Below are positions 42,272 through 54,784 of a DNA stretch of 64,000 bases, one piece after another. The position numbers and the translations under genes are program-made. The notes beneath the pieces are model-generated. The model had not been told where the DNA came from. It saw only the letters and a program-made list of their open reading frames with translations, and did not search any database. The stretch is from Cavia porcellus (lineage: Eukaryota; Chordata; Mammalia; Rodentia; Caviidae), in contig NW_026947698.1 in NCBI RefSeq assembly GCF_034190915.1, positions 62,001 to 126,000 on the forward strand, read 5' to 3'. The stretch's first letter is position 1. Every line of letters begins with the position of its first letter.

Positions 42272-44480
42272 ACCCCGTGATGTTTTTCTCACTCCTACTA
42301 GTGAATGTAATGTAACACACACCCATACAATGCGCACCACCCCGTGATGTTTTTCTCACTCCTACTAGTGAATCTAATGTAACACACCCATACAATGCGC
42401 ACCACCCCGTGATGTTTTTCTCACTCCTACTAGTGAATGTAATGTAACACACACCCATACAATACGCACCACCCCGTGGTGTTTTTCTCACTCCTACTAG
42501 TGAATCTAACGTAAAACACACCCATACAATTGCCACCACCACGTGATGTTTTTCTCACTCCTACTAGTGAATGTAATGTAACACACACCCATACAATGCG
42601 CACCACCCCGTGATGTTTTTCTCACTCCTACTAGTGAATCTAATGTAACACACACCCATACAATGCGCACCACCACGTGATGTTTTTCTCACTCTTACTA
42701 GTGAATGTCATGTAACACACACCCATACAATGCGCACCACCCCGTGATGTTTTTCTCACTGCTACTAGTGAATGTAATGTAACACAAACCCATACAATGC
42801 GCACCTCCCCGTGATGTTTTTCTCACTCCTACTAGTGAATGTAATGTAACACACACCCATACAATGCGCACCACCCCGTGATGTTTTTCTCACTCCTACT
42901 AGTGAATGTAATGTAACACACAACCATACAATGCGCACCACCCCGTGATGTTTTTCTCACTCCTACTAGTGAATGTAATGTAACACACACCCATACAATG
43001 CGCACCACCCCGTGATGTTATTCTCACTCCTACTAGTGAATGTAATGTAACACACACCCATACAATGCGCACCACCCCGTGATGTTTTTCTCACTCCTAC
43101 TAGTGAATGTAATGTAACACACCCATACAATGCGCACCACCCCGTGATGTTTTTCTCACTCCTACTAGTGAATGTAATGTAACACACACCCATACAATGC
43201 GCACCACCCCCTGATGTTTTTATCACTCCTACTAGTGAATGTAATGTAACACACACCCATACAATGCGCACCACCCCGTGATGTTTTTCTCACTCCTACT
43301 AGTGAATGTAATGTAACACACACCCATACAATGCGCACCACCCCGTGATGTTTTTCTCACTCCTACTAGTGAATGTAATGTAACACACACCCATACAATG
43401 CGCACCACCCCGTGGTGTTTTTCTCCCTCCTACTAGTGAATCTAATGTAACACACACCCATACAATGCGCACCACCCCGTGATGTTTTTCTCACTCCTAC
43501 TAGTGAATGTAATGTAACACACACCCATACAATGCGCACCACCCCGTGATGTTTTTCTCACTCCTACTAGTGAATCTAATGTAACACACACCCATACAAT
43601 GCGCACCACCCCGTGATGTTTTTCTCACTCTTACTAGTGAATGTAATGTAACACACACCCATACAATGCGCACCACCCCGTGATGTTTTTCTCACTGCTA
43701 CTAGTGAATGTAATGTAACACACACCCATACAATGCGCACCACCCCGTGATGTTTTTCTCACTCCTACTAGTGAATCTAATGTAACACACACCCATACAA
43801 TGCGCACCACCCCGTGATGTTTTTCTCACTCCTACTAGTCAATGTAATGTAACACACACCCATACAATGCGCACCACCCCGTGATGTTTTTCTCACTCCT
43901 ACTAGTGAATGTAATGTAACACACACCCATACAAGGCGCACCACCCCGTGATGTTTTTCTCACTCCTACTAGTGAATGTAATGTAACACACACCCATACA
44001 ATGCGCACCACCCCATGGTGTTTTTCTCATCCTACTAGTGAATGTAATGTAACACACACCCATACAATGCGCACCACCCCGTGGTGTTTTTCTCACTCCT
44101 ACTAGTGAATCTAATGTAACACACACCCATACAATGTGCACCACCACGTGATGTTTTTCTCACTCCTACTAGTGAATGTAATGTAACACACACCCATACA
44201 ATACGCACCACCCCGTGATGTTTTTCTCACTCCTACTAGTGAATCTAATGTAACACACACCCATACAATGCGCACCACCCCGTGATGTTTTTCTCACTCT
44301 TACTAGTGAATGTAATGTAACACACACCCATACAATGCGCACCACCCCGTGATGTTTTTCTCACTGCTACTAGTGAATGTAATGTAACACACACCCATAC
44401 AATGCGCACCACCCCGTGATGTTTTTCTCACTCCTACTAGTGAATGTAATGTAACACACACCCATACAATGCGCACCACC
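42272..44480 (+). repeat. Second copy of the linker-delta segment (offset 41,082)
   Basis: The unusual AACGTAAAACAC and CAATTGCCACC monomers recur at 42,510-42,534 exactly 41,082 bases after 1,428-1,452. The 65-bp unit (2,034 and 43,116) and TTCTCCCTCC (2,339 and 43,421) keep that offset. Near 44,135 the offset has become 41,148, which means one extra monomer minus a 1-base loss at 44,029. Private changes include GATGTTATTCTC (near 43,014) and CTAGTCAATG (near 43,839). Confidence 0.85.
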
Positions 44481-45275
44481 CCGTGATGTTTTTCTCACTC
44501 CTACTAGTGAATGTAATGTAACACACACCCATACAATGCGGACCACATCGTGATGTTTTTCTCACTCCTACTAGTGAATGTAATGTAACACACACCAATA
44601 CAATGCGCACCACCCCGTGATGTTTTTCTCACTGCTACTAGTGAATCTAATGTAACACACACCCATACAATGCGCACCACCCCGTGATGTTTTTCTCACT
44701 CCTACTAGTGAATGTAATGTAACACACACCCATACAATGAGCACCACCCCGTGATGTTTTTCTCACTCCTACTAGTGAATGTAATGTAACACACACCCAT
44801 ACAATGCGCACCACCCCGTGATGTTTTTCTCACTCCTACTAGTGCATGTAATGTAACACACACCCATACAATGCGCACCACCCCGTGATGATTTCTCACT
44901 CCTACTAGTGAATGTAATGTAACACACACCCATACAATGCGCATCACCCCGTGATGTTTTTCTCACTCCTACTAGTGAATGTAATGTAACACACAGCCAT
45001 ACAATGCGGACCACATCGTGATGTTTTTCTCACTCCTACTAGTGAATGTAATGTAACACACACCCATACAATACGCACCACCCCGTGATGATATTCTCAC
45101 TGCTACTAGTGAATCTAATGTAACACACACCCATACAATGCGCACCACCCCGTGATGTTTTTCTCACTCCTACTAGTGAATGTAATGTAACAAACACCCA
45201 TACAATGCGCACCACCCCGTGATGTTTTTCTCACTCCTACTAGTGAATGTAATGTAACACACACGCATACAATGC
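44480..45275 (+). repeat. Alpha-like block (partial)
   Basis: It matches about 390-1,190 at an offset of 44,092: GCGGACCACATCG near 44,539 and 45,006, CAATGAGCACC near 44,737, GTGCATG near 44,843 and one 66-bp unit near 44,890. Parts of the full alpha string are missing or shuffled (no CTACCAGTG or ATTGAATCT), so it is a rearranged relative rather than a clean copy. Confidence 0.7.
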
Positions 45276-47803
45276 GCACCACCCCGTGATGTTTTTCTCA
45301 CTCCTACTAGTGAATGTAATGTAACACACACCCATACAATGCGCACAACCCCCTGATGTTTTTCTCACTCCTACTAGTGAATGTAATGTAACACACACCC
45401 ATACAATGCGCACCACCCCGTGGTGTTTTTCTCACTCCTACTAGTGAATGTAATGTAACACACACCCATACAATGCGCACCACCACGTGGTGTTTTTCTC
45501 ACTCGTACTAGTGAATCTAATGTAACACAGACCCATACAATGCGCACCACCACGTGATGTTTTTCTCACTCCTACTAGTGAATGTAATGTAACACACACC
45601 CATACAATGCGCAGCACCCCGTGATGTTTTTCTCACTCCTACTAGTGAATCTAATGTAACACACACCCATACAATGCGCACCACCCCGTGATGTTTTTCT
45701 CACTCCTACTAGTGAATGTAATGTAACACACACCCATACAATGCGCACCACCCCGTGATGTTTTTCTCACTCCTACTAGTGAATCTAATGTAACACACAC
45801 ACATACAATGCGCACCACCCCGTGATGTTTTTCTCACTGCTACTAGTGAATGTAATGTAACACACCCATACAATGCGCACCACCCCGTGATGTTTTTCTC
45901 ACTCCTCCTAGTGAATGTAATGTAACACACACCCATACAATGCGCACCACCCCGTGATGTTTTTCTCACTCCTACTAATGGATGTAATGTAACACACACC
46001 CATACAATGCGCACCACCCTGTGATGTTTTTCTCACTGCTACAAGTGAATGTAATGTAACACACACCCATTCAATGCGCACCACCCCGTGATGTTTTTCT
46101 CACTGCTACTAGTGAATGTAATGTAACACACCCATACAATGCGCACCACCCCGTGATGTTTTTCTCACTCCGACTAGTGAATGTAATGTAACACACACCC
46201 ATACAATGCGCACCATCCCGTGATGTTTTTCTCAATCCTACTAGTGAATGTAATGTAACACACACCCATACAATGCGCACCACCCCGTGATGTTTTTCTC
46301 ACTCCTACTAGTGAATGTAATGTAACACACACCCATACAATGCGCACCACCCCGTGATGTTTTTCTCACTCCTACTAGTGAATCTAATGTAACACACACC
46401 CATACAATGCGCACCACCCCGTGATGTTTTTCTCACTGCTACTAGTGAATGTAATGTAACACACCCATACAATGCGCACCACACCGTGATGTTTTTCTCA
46501 CTCCTACTAGTGAATCTAATGTAACACACACGCATACAATGCGCACCACCCCGTGATGTTTTTCTCACTCCTACTAGTGAATGTAATGTAACACACACCC
46601 ATACATAGCGCACCACCCCCTGATGTTTTTCTCATTCCTACTAGTGAATGTAATGTAACACACACCCATACCATGCGCACGACCCCGTGATGATTTTCTC
46701 ACTCCTACTAGTGAATCTAATGTAACAAACACCCATACCATGCGCACCACCCCGTGATGTTTTTCTCACTCCTACTAGTGAATGTAATGTAACACACACC
46801 CATACAATGCGCACAACCCCGTGATGTTTTTCTCACTCCTACTAGTGAATGTAATGTAACACACACCCATACAATGCGCACCACCCCGTGGTGTTTTTCT
46901 CCCTCCTACTAGTGAATGTAATGTAACACACACCCATACAATGCGCACCACCCCGTGGTGTTTTTCTCACTCGTACTAGTGTATCTAATGTAACACAGAC
47001 CCATACAATGCGCACCACCACGTGATGTTTTTCTCACTCCTACTAGTGAATGTAATGTAACACACACCCATACAATGCGCACCACCCCGTGATGTTTTTC
47101 TCACTCCAACACACACCCATACAATGCGCACCACCCCGTGATGTTTTTCTCACTCCTACTAGTGAATGAAATGTAACACACACCCATACAATGCGCACCA
47201 CCCCGTGATGTTTTTCTCACTCCTACTAGTGAATCTAATGTAACACACACACATACAATGCGCACCACCCCGTGATGTTTTTCTCACTGCTACTAGTGAA
47301 TGTAATGTAACACACCCATACAATGCGCACCACCCCGTGATGTTTTTCTCACTCCTACTAGTGAATGTAATGTAACACACACCCATACAATGCGCACCAC
47401 CCCGTGATGTTTTTCTCACTCCTATTAGTGGATGTAATGTAACACACACCCATACAATGCGCACCACCCCGTGATGTTTTCTCACTGCTACAAGTGAATG
47501 TAATGTAACACACACCCATTCAATGCGCACCACCCCGTGATGTTTTTCTCACTGCTACTAGTGAATGTAATGTAACACACCCATACAATGCGCACCACCC
47601 CGTGGTGTTTTTCTCACTCCTACTAGTGAATGTAATGTAACACACACCCATACAATGCGCACCACCCCGTGATGTTTTTCTCACTCCTACTAGTGAATGT
47701 AATGTAACACACACCCATACAATGCGCACCACCCCGTGATGTTTTTCTCACTCCTACTAGTGAATGTAATGTAACACACACCCATACAATGCGCACCACC
47801 CCG
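45275..47803 (+). repeat. Terminal beta-gamma pair of domain I
   Basis: Beta (CACACACATAC near 45,797, CACCATCCCG near 46,210, CTCATTCC near 46,630) is followed by gamma (ACCATGCGCACG near 46,668, GAATGAAATG near 47,164, CTATTAGTGG near 47,423). It is interrupted by a 49-bp monomer at 47,100-47,148. Small oddities are CATACATAGCG near 46,602 and GTGTATCTAATG near 46,980. Confidence 0.8.
47100..47148 (+). repeat. 49-bp truncated monomer (18-bp internal deletion)
   Basis: CTCACTCC is joined directly to AACACACACCC, removing u9-u26, including ACTAGT and most of the ATGTA pair. The anchors at 47,100 and 47,149 are 49 bases apart. It is the largest within-monomer deletion I saw in the window, and no second copy is present. 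Confidence 0.9.
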
Positions 47804-48050
47804 TGATGTTTTTCTCAATCCTACTAGTGAATCTAATGTAACACACACCCATACAATGCGCACCACCCCGTGATGTTTTTCTCACTGCTACTAGTGAATG
47901 TAATGTAACACACCCATACAATGCGCACCACCCCGTGATGTTTTTCTCACTCCTACTAGTGAATCTAATGTAACACACACCCATACATTGCGCACCACCC
48001 CGTGATGTTTTTCTCACTCCTACTAGTGAATGTAATGTAACACACACCCC
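47803..48050 (+). repeat. Junction from domain I to domain II
   Basis: The CTCAATCC plus u20 C start unit (47,814) occurs here for the fifth time, followed by a 65-bp unit and a CATACATTGCG unit near 47,984. Domain II monomers follow, after an extra C in the unit near 48,047. Confidence 0.65.
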
Positions 48051-51000
48051 ATACAATGCGCACCACCCCGTGATGTTTTTCTCACTCCTACTAGTGTATC
48101 TAATGTAACACACCCATACAATGCGCACCACCCCGTGATGTTTTTCTCACTCCTACTAGTGAATGTAAAGTAACACACACCCATACAATGCGCACCATCC
48201 CCTGATGTTTTTATCACTCCTACTAGTGAATGTAATGTAACACACACCCATACAATGCGCACCACCCCGTGATGTTTTTCTCAGTCCTACTAGTGAATGT
48301 AATTTAACACACACCCATACAATGCGCACCACCCCGTGATGTTTTTCTCACTCCTCCTAGTGAATGTAATGTAACACACACCCATACAATGCGCACCACC
48401 CCGTGGTGTTTTTCTCACTCCTACTAGTGAATGTAATGTAACACACACCCATACAATGCGCACCACCCCGTGGTGTTTTTCTCACTCCTAATAGTGAATC
48501 TAATGTAACACACACCCATACAATGCGGACCACAACGTGATGTTTTTCTCACTCCTACTAGTGAATGTAATGTAACACACACCCATACAATGCGCACGAC
48601 CCCGTGATGTTTTTCTCAGTGCTACTAGTGAATGTAATGTAACACACCCATACAATGCACACCACCCCGTGATGTTTTTCTCACTCTTACTAGTGAATGT
48701 AATGTAACACACACCCATACAATGCGCACCACCCCGTGATGTTTTTCTCACTCCTACTAGTGAATATAATGTAACACACACCCATACAATGCGCACAACC
48801 CCGTGATGTTTTTCTCACTCCTACTAGTGAATGTAATGTAACACACACCCATACAATGCGCACCACCCCGTGATGTTTTTCTCACTCCTACTAGTGAATG
48901 TAATGTAACACACACCCATACAATGCGCACCACGCCGTGATGTTTTTCTCACTCCTACTAGTGAATGTAATGTAACACACACCCATACAATGCGCACCAC
49001 CCCGTGATGTTTTTCTCACTCCTACTAGTGAATCTAATGTAACACACACCCATACAATGCACACGACCCCGTGATCTTTTCTCACTCCTACTAGTGAATG
49101 TAATGTAACACACACCCATACAATGCGCACCACCCCGTGATGTTTTTCTCCCTCCTACTAGTGAATGTAATGTAACACACACCCATACAATGCGCACCAC
49201 CCCGTGATGTTTTTCTCACTCCTACTAGTGAATGTAATGTAACACACACCCATACAATGCGCACCACCCAGTGATGTTTTTCTCACTCCTACTAGTGAAT
49301 GTAATGTAACACACACCCATACAATGCGCACCACCCCGTGGTGTTTTTCTCACTCCTACTAGTGAATGTAATGTAACACACACCCATGCAATGCGCACCA
49401 CCCCGTGGTGTTTTTCTCACTCCTAATAGTGAATCTAATGTAACACACAACCATACATTGCGCACCATCCCGTGATGTTTTTCTCACTCCTACTAGTGAA
49501 TGTAATGTAACACACACCCATACAATGCGCACCACCCCGTGATGTTTTTCTCACTCCTACTAGTGAATCTAATGTAACACACCCATACAATGCGCACCAC
49601 CCCGTGATGTTTTTCTCACTCCTACTAGTGAATGTAAAGTAACACACACCCATACAATGCGCACCACCCCCTGATGTTTTTATCACTCCTACTAGTGAAT
49701 GTAATGTAACACACACCCATACAATGCGCACCACACCGTGATGTTTTTCTCAGTCCTACTAGTGAATGTAATTTAACACACACCCATACAATGCGCACCA
49801 CCCCGTGATGTTTTTCTCACTCCTACTAGTGAATGTAATGTAACACACACCCATACAATGCGCACCACCCCGTGGTGTTTTTCTCACTCCTACTAGTGAA
49901 TGTAATGTAACACACACCCATGCAATGCGCACCACCCCGTGGTGTTTTTCTCACTCCTACTAGTGAATCTAATGTAACACACAACCATACATTGCGCACC
50001 ACCCCGTGATGTTTTTCTCACTCCTACTAGTGAATGTAATGTAACACACACCCATACAATGCGCACCACCCCGTGATGTTTTTCTCACTCCTACTAGTGA
50101 ATCTAATGTAACACACCCATACAATGCGCACCACCCCGTGATGTTTTTCTCACTCCTACTAGTGAATGTAAAGTAACACACACCCATACAATGCGCACCA
50201 CCCCCTGATGTTTTTATCACTCCTACTAGTGAATGTAATGTAACACACACCCATACAATGCGCACCACCCCGTGATGTTTTTCTCACTCCTACTAGTGAA
50301 TGTAATTTAACACACACCCATACAATGCGCACCACCCCGTGATGTTTTTCTCACTCCTACTAGTGAATGTAATGTAACACACACCCATACAATGCGCACC
50401 ACCCCGTGGTGTTTTTCTCACTCCTACTAGTGAATGTAATGTAACACACACCCATACAATGCGCACCACCCCGTGGTGTTTTTGTCACTCCTAATAGTGA
50501 ATCTAATGTAACACACACCCATACAATGCGGACCACAACGTGATGTTTTTCTCACTCCTACTAGTGAATGTAATGTAACACACACCCATACAATGCGCAC
50601 GACCCCGTGATGTTTTTCTCACTGCTACTAGTGAATGTAATGTAACACACCCATACAATGCACACCACCCCGTGATGTTTTTCTCACTCTTACTAGTGAA
50701 TGTAATGTAACACACACCCATACAATGCGCACCACCCCGTGATGTTTTTCTCACTGCTACTAGTGAATATAATGTAACACACACCCATACAATGCGCACA
50801 ACCCCGTGATGTTTTTCTCACTCCTACTAGTGAATGTAATGTAACACACACCCATACAATGCGCACCACACCGTGATGTTTTTCTCACTCCTACTAGTGA
50901 ATGTAATGTAACACACACCCATACAATGCGCACCACCCCGTGATGTTTTTCTCACTCCTACTAGTGAATGTAATGTAACACACACCCATACAATGCGCAC

Positions 51001-51460
51001 CACCCCGTGATGTTTTTCTCACTCCTACTAGTGAATCTAATGTAACACACACCCATACAATGCACACCACCCCGTGATGTTTTCTCACTCCTACTAGTGA
51101 ATGTAATGTAACACACACCCATACAATGCGCACCACCCCGTGATGTTTTTCTCCCTCCTACTAGTGAATGTAATGTAACACACACCCATACAATGCGCAC
51201 CACCCTGTGATGTTTTTCTCACTCCTACTAGTGAATGTAATGTAACACACACCCATACAATGCGCACCACCCAGTGATGTTTTTCTCACTCCTACTAGTG
51301 AATGTCATGTAACACACACCCATACAATGCGCACCACCCCGTGGTGTTTTTCTCACTCCTACTAGTGAATGTAATGTAACACACACCCATGCAATGCGCA
51401 CCACCCCGTGGTGTTTTTCTCACTCCTAATAGTGAATCTAATGTAACACACACCCATACA
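48050..51460 (+). repeat. Domain II: 2,003-bp and 534-bp duplications
   Basis: The markers absent from domain I are GTAAAGTAAC (48,166, 49,635, 50,169), AATTTAACAC (48,302, 49,771, 50,305), CTAATAGTG (near 48,488, 49,427, 50,491, 51,427), CCATGCAATG (near 49,385, 49,919, 51,388) and ACCACAACGTG (near 48,530, 50,533). The spacings are 1,469, 534 and 2,003, the last being the sum of the first two. A 22-monomer unit was therefore probably duplicated first, and eight monomers within it (49,430-49,968 and 49,969-50,502) were duplicated again. Confidence 0.8.
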
Positions 51461-53154
51461 ATGCGCACCACCACGTGATGTTTTTCTCACTCCTACTAGT
51501 GAATGTAATGTAACACACACCCATACAATGCGCACCACCCCGTGATGTTTTTCTCACTCCTACTAGTGAATCTAATGTAACACACACCCATACAATGCAC
51601 ACCACCCCGTGATGTTTTTCTCACTCTTACTAGTGAATGTAATGTAACACACACCCATACAATGCGCACCACCCCGTGATGTTTTTCTCACTGCTACTAG
51701 TGAATGTAATGTAACACACACCCATACAATGCGCACCACCCCGTGATGTTTTTCTCACTCCTACTAGTGAATGTAATGTAACACACACCCATACAATGCG
51801 CACCACCCCGTGATGTTTTTCTCACTCCTACTAGTGAATGTAATGTAACACACACCCATACAATGCGCACCACCCCGTGATGTTTTTCTCACTCCTACCA
51901 GTGAATGTAATGTAACACACACCCATACAATGCGCACCACCCCTTGATGTTTTTCTCACTCCTACTAGTGAATCTAATGTAACACACACCCATACAATGC
52001 GCACCACCCCGTGATGTTTTTCTCACTCCTACTAGTGAATGTAATGTAACACACCCATACAATGCGCACCACCCCGTGATGTTTTTCTCACTCCTACTCG
52101 TGAATGTAATGTAACACACACCCATACAATGCGCACCGCCCCGTGATGTTTTTCTCACTCCTACTAGTGAATGTAATGTAACACACACCCATACAATGCG
52201 CACCACCCCGTGATGTTTTTCTCACTCCTACTAGTGAATCTAATGTAACACACCCATACAATGCGCACCACCCCGTGATGTTTTTCTCACTCCTACTAGT
52301 GAATGTAATGTAACACACACCCATACAATGCGCACCACCGCGTGATGATTTTCTCACTCCTACTAGTGAATGTAATGTAACACACACCCATACAATGCGC
52401 ACCACCCCGTAATGTTTTTCTCACTCCTACTAGTGAATGTAATGCAACACACACCCATACAATGCGCACCACCCCGTGATGTTTTTCTCACTCCTACTAG
52501 TGAATGTAATGTAACACACACCCATACAATGCGCACCACCCCGTGATGATTTTCTCACTCCTACTAGTGAATCTAATTTGGCACACACCCATACAATGCG
52601 CACCACCCCGTGATTTTTTTCTCACTCCTACTAGTGAATGTAATGTAACACACACCCATACAATGCGCACCACCCCGTGATGTTTTTCTCACTCCTACTA
52701 GTGAATGTAATGTAACACACACCCATACAATGCGCACCACCCCGTGATGTTTTCTCACTCCTACTAGTGAATCTAATGTAATACACACCCATACAATGCG
52801 CACCACCCCGTGATGTTTTTCTCACTCCTGCTAGTGAATGTAATGTAACACACACCCATACAATGCGCACCACCCCGTCATGTTTTTCTCACTCCTACTA
52901 GTGAATCTAATGTAACACACACCCATACAATGCGCACCACCCCGTGATGTTTTTCTCACTCCTACTAGTGAATGTAATGTAACACACACCCATACAATGC
53001 GCACCACCCCGTCATGTTTTCTCACTCCTACTAGTGAATCTAATGTAACACACACCCATACAATGCGCACCACCCCGTGATGTTTTTCTCACTCCTACTA
53101 GTGAATCTAATGTAATACACACCCATACAATGCGCACCACCCCGTGATGTTTTT
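51460..53154 (+). repeat. Transitional monomers between domains II and III
   Basis: Mostly near-consensus units. Local oddities are CTACTCGTG (near 52,097), CACCGCCCCG (near 52,136), CACCGCGTGATG (near 52,337), CGTAATG (near 52,409), AATGCAACAC (near 52,441), AATTTGGCACAC (near 52,576), CGTCATG (near 52,877 and 53,010) and CTCCTGCTAG (near 52,827). Two 65-bp units occur near 52,045 and 52,248. I see no block copied from elsewhere across its full length. Confidence 0.65.
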
Positions 53155-54225
53155 CTCACTCCTGCTAGTGAATGTAATGTAACACACACCCATACAATGC
53201 GCACCACCCCGTGATGTTTTTCTCACTCCTACTAGTGAATGTAATGTAACACACACCCATACAATGCGCACCACCCCGTGATGTTTTTCTCACTCCTACT
53301 AGTGAATGTAATGTAACACACACCCATACAATGCGCACCACCCCGTGATGATTTTCTGACTCCTACTAGTGAATCTAATGTAACAAAGACCCATACAATG
53401 CGCACCACCCCGTGATTTTTTTCTCACTCCTACTAGTGAATGTAATGTAACACACACCCATACAATGCGCACCACCCCGTGATGTTTTTCTCACTCCTAC
53501 TAGTGAATGTAATGTAACACACACCCATACAATGCGCACCACCCCGTGATGTTTTTCTCACTCCTATTAGTGAATGTAATGTAACACACACCCATACAAT
53601 GCGCACCACCCCGTGATGTTTTTCTCACTCCTACTAGTGAACGTAATGTAACACACACCCATACAATGCGCACCACCCCGTGATGTTTTTCTCACTCCTA
53701 CTAGTGAACGTAATGTAACACACACCCATACAATGCGCACCACCCCGTGATGTATTTCTCACTCCTACTAGTGAATCGAATGTAACACACACCCATACAA
53801 TGCTCACCACCCCGTGATGTTTTTCTCACTCCTACTAGTGAATGTAATGTAACACACACCCATACAATTCGCACCACCCCGTGATGTTTTTCGCACTCCT
53901 ACTAGTGAATGTAATGTAACACACACCCATACAATGCGCACCACCCCGTGATGTTTTTTCACTCCTACTAGTGAATGTAATGTAACACACACCCATACAA
54001 TGCGCACCACCCCGTGATGTTTTTCTCACTCCTACTAGTGAATGTAATGTAACACACACCCATAAAATGCGCACCACCCCGTGATGTTTTTCTCACTCCT
54101 ACTAGTGAATGTAATGTAACACACACCCATACAATGCGCACCACCCCGTGATGTTTTTCTCACTCCTACTAGTGAATCTATTGTAACACACACCCATACA
54201 ATGCACACCACCCCGTGATGTTTTT

Positions 54226-54287
54226 CTCACTCCTACTAGTGAATGTAACACACACCCATACAATGCGCACCACCCCGTGATGTTTTT
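54226..54287 (+). repeat. 62-bp monomer lacking one ATGTA
   Basis: The anchors are 62 bases apart because GAATGTAATGTAAC has become GAATGTAAC. The same lesion lies at 57,836-57,897, exactly 3,610 bases on, so the deletion predates the block duplication. Confidence 0.9.
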
Positions 54288-54481
54288 CTCACTCCTACTA
54301 GTGAATGTAATGTAACACACACCCATACAATGCGCACCACCCCGTGATGTTTTTCTCACTCCTACTAGTGAATGTAATGTAACACACACCCATACAATGC
54401 GCACAACCCCGTGATGTTTTTCTCACTCCTACTAGTGAATGTAATGTAACACACACCCATACAATGCGCACCACCCCGTGA

Positions 54482-54784
54482 TGTTTTTCTCACTCCTACT
54501 AGTAAATCTAATGTAACAAACACCCATACAATGCGCACCACCCCGTGATTTTTTTCTGACTCCTACTAGTGAATGTAATGTAACACACACCCATACAATG
54601 CGCACCACCCCGTGATGTTTTTCACACTCCTACTAGTGAATCTAAAGTAACACACACCCATATAATGCGCATCACCCCGTGATGTTTTTCTCACTCCTAC
54701 TAGTGAATCTAATGTAACACACACCCATACAATGCGCACCACCCCGTGATGTTTTTCTCACTCCTACTAGTGAATGTAATGTAA
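54482..54784 (+). repeat. Three monomers absent from the second domain III copy
   Basis: The offset between copies changes from 3,610 to 3,409 across this stretch, a loss of 201 bases, or exactly three monomers. The units here carry AGTAAATCT, GATTTTTTTCTGAC, TTCACACTCC with TCTAAAGTAAC and TATAATGCGCATC. None of these markers appears at the matching place near 58,100-58,190. Confidence 0.8.
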
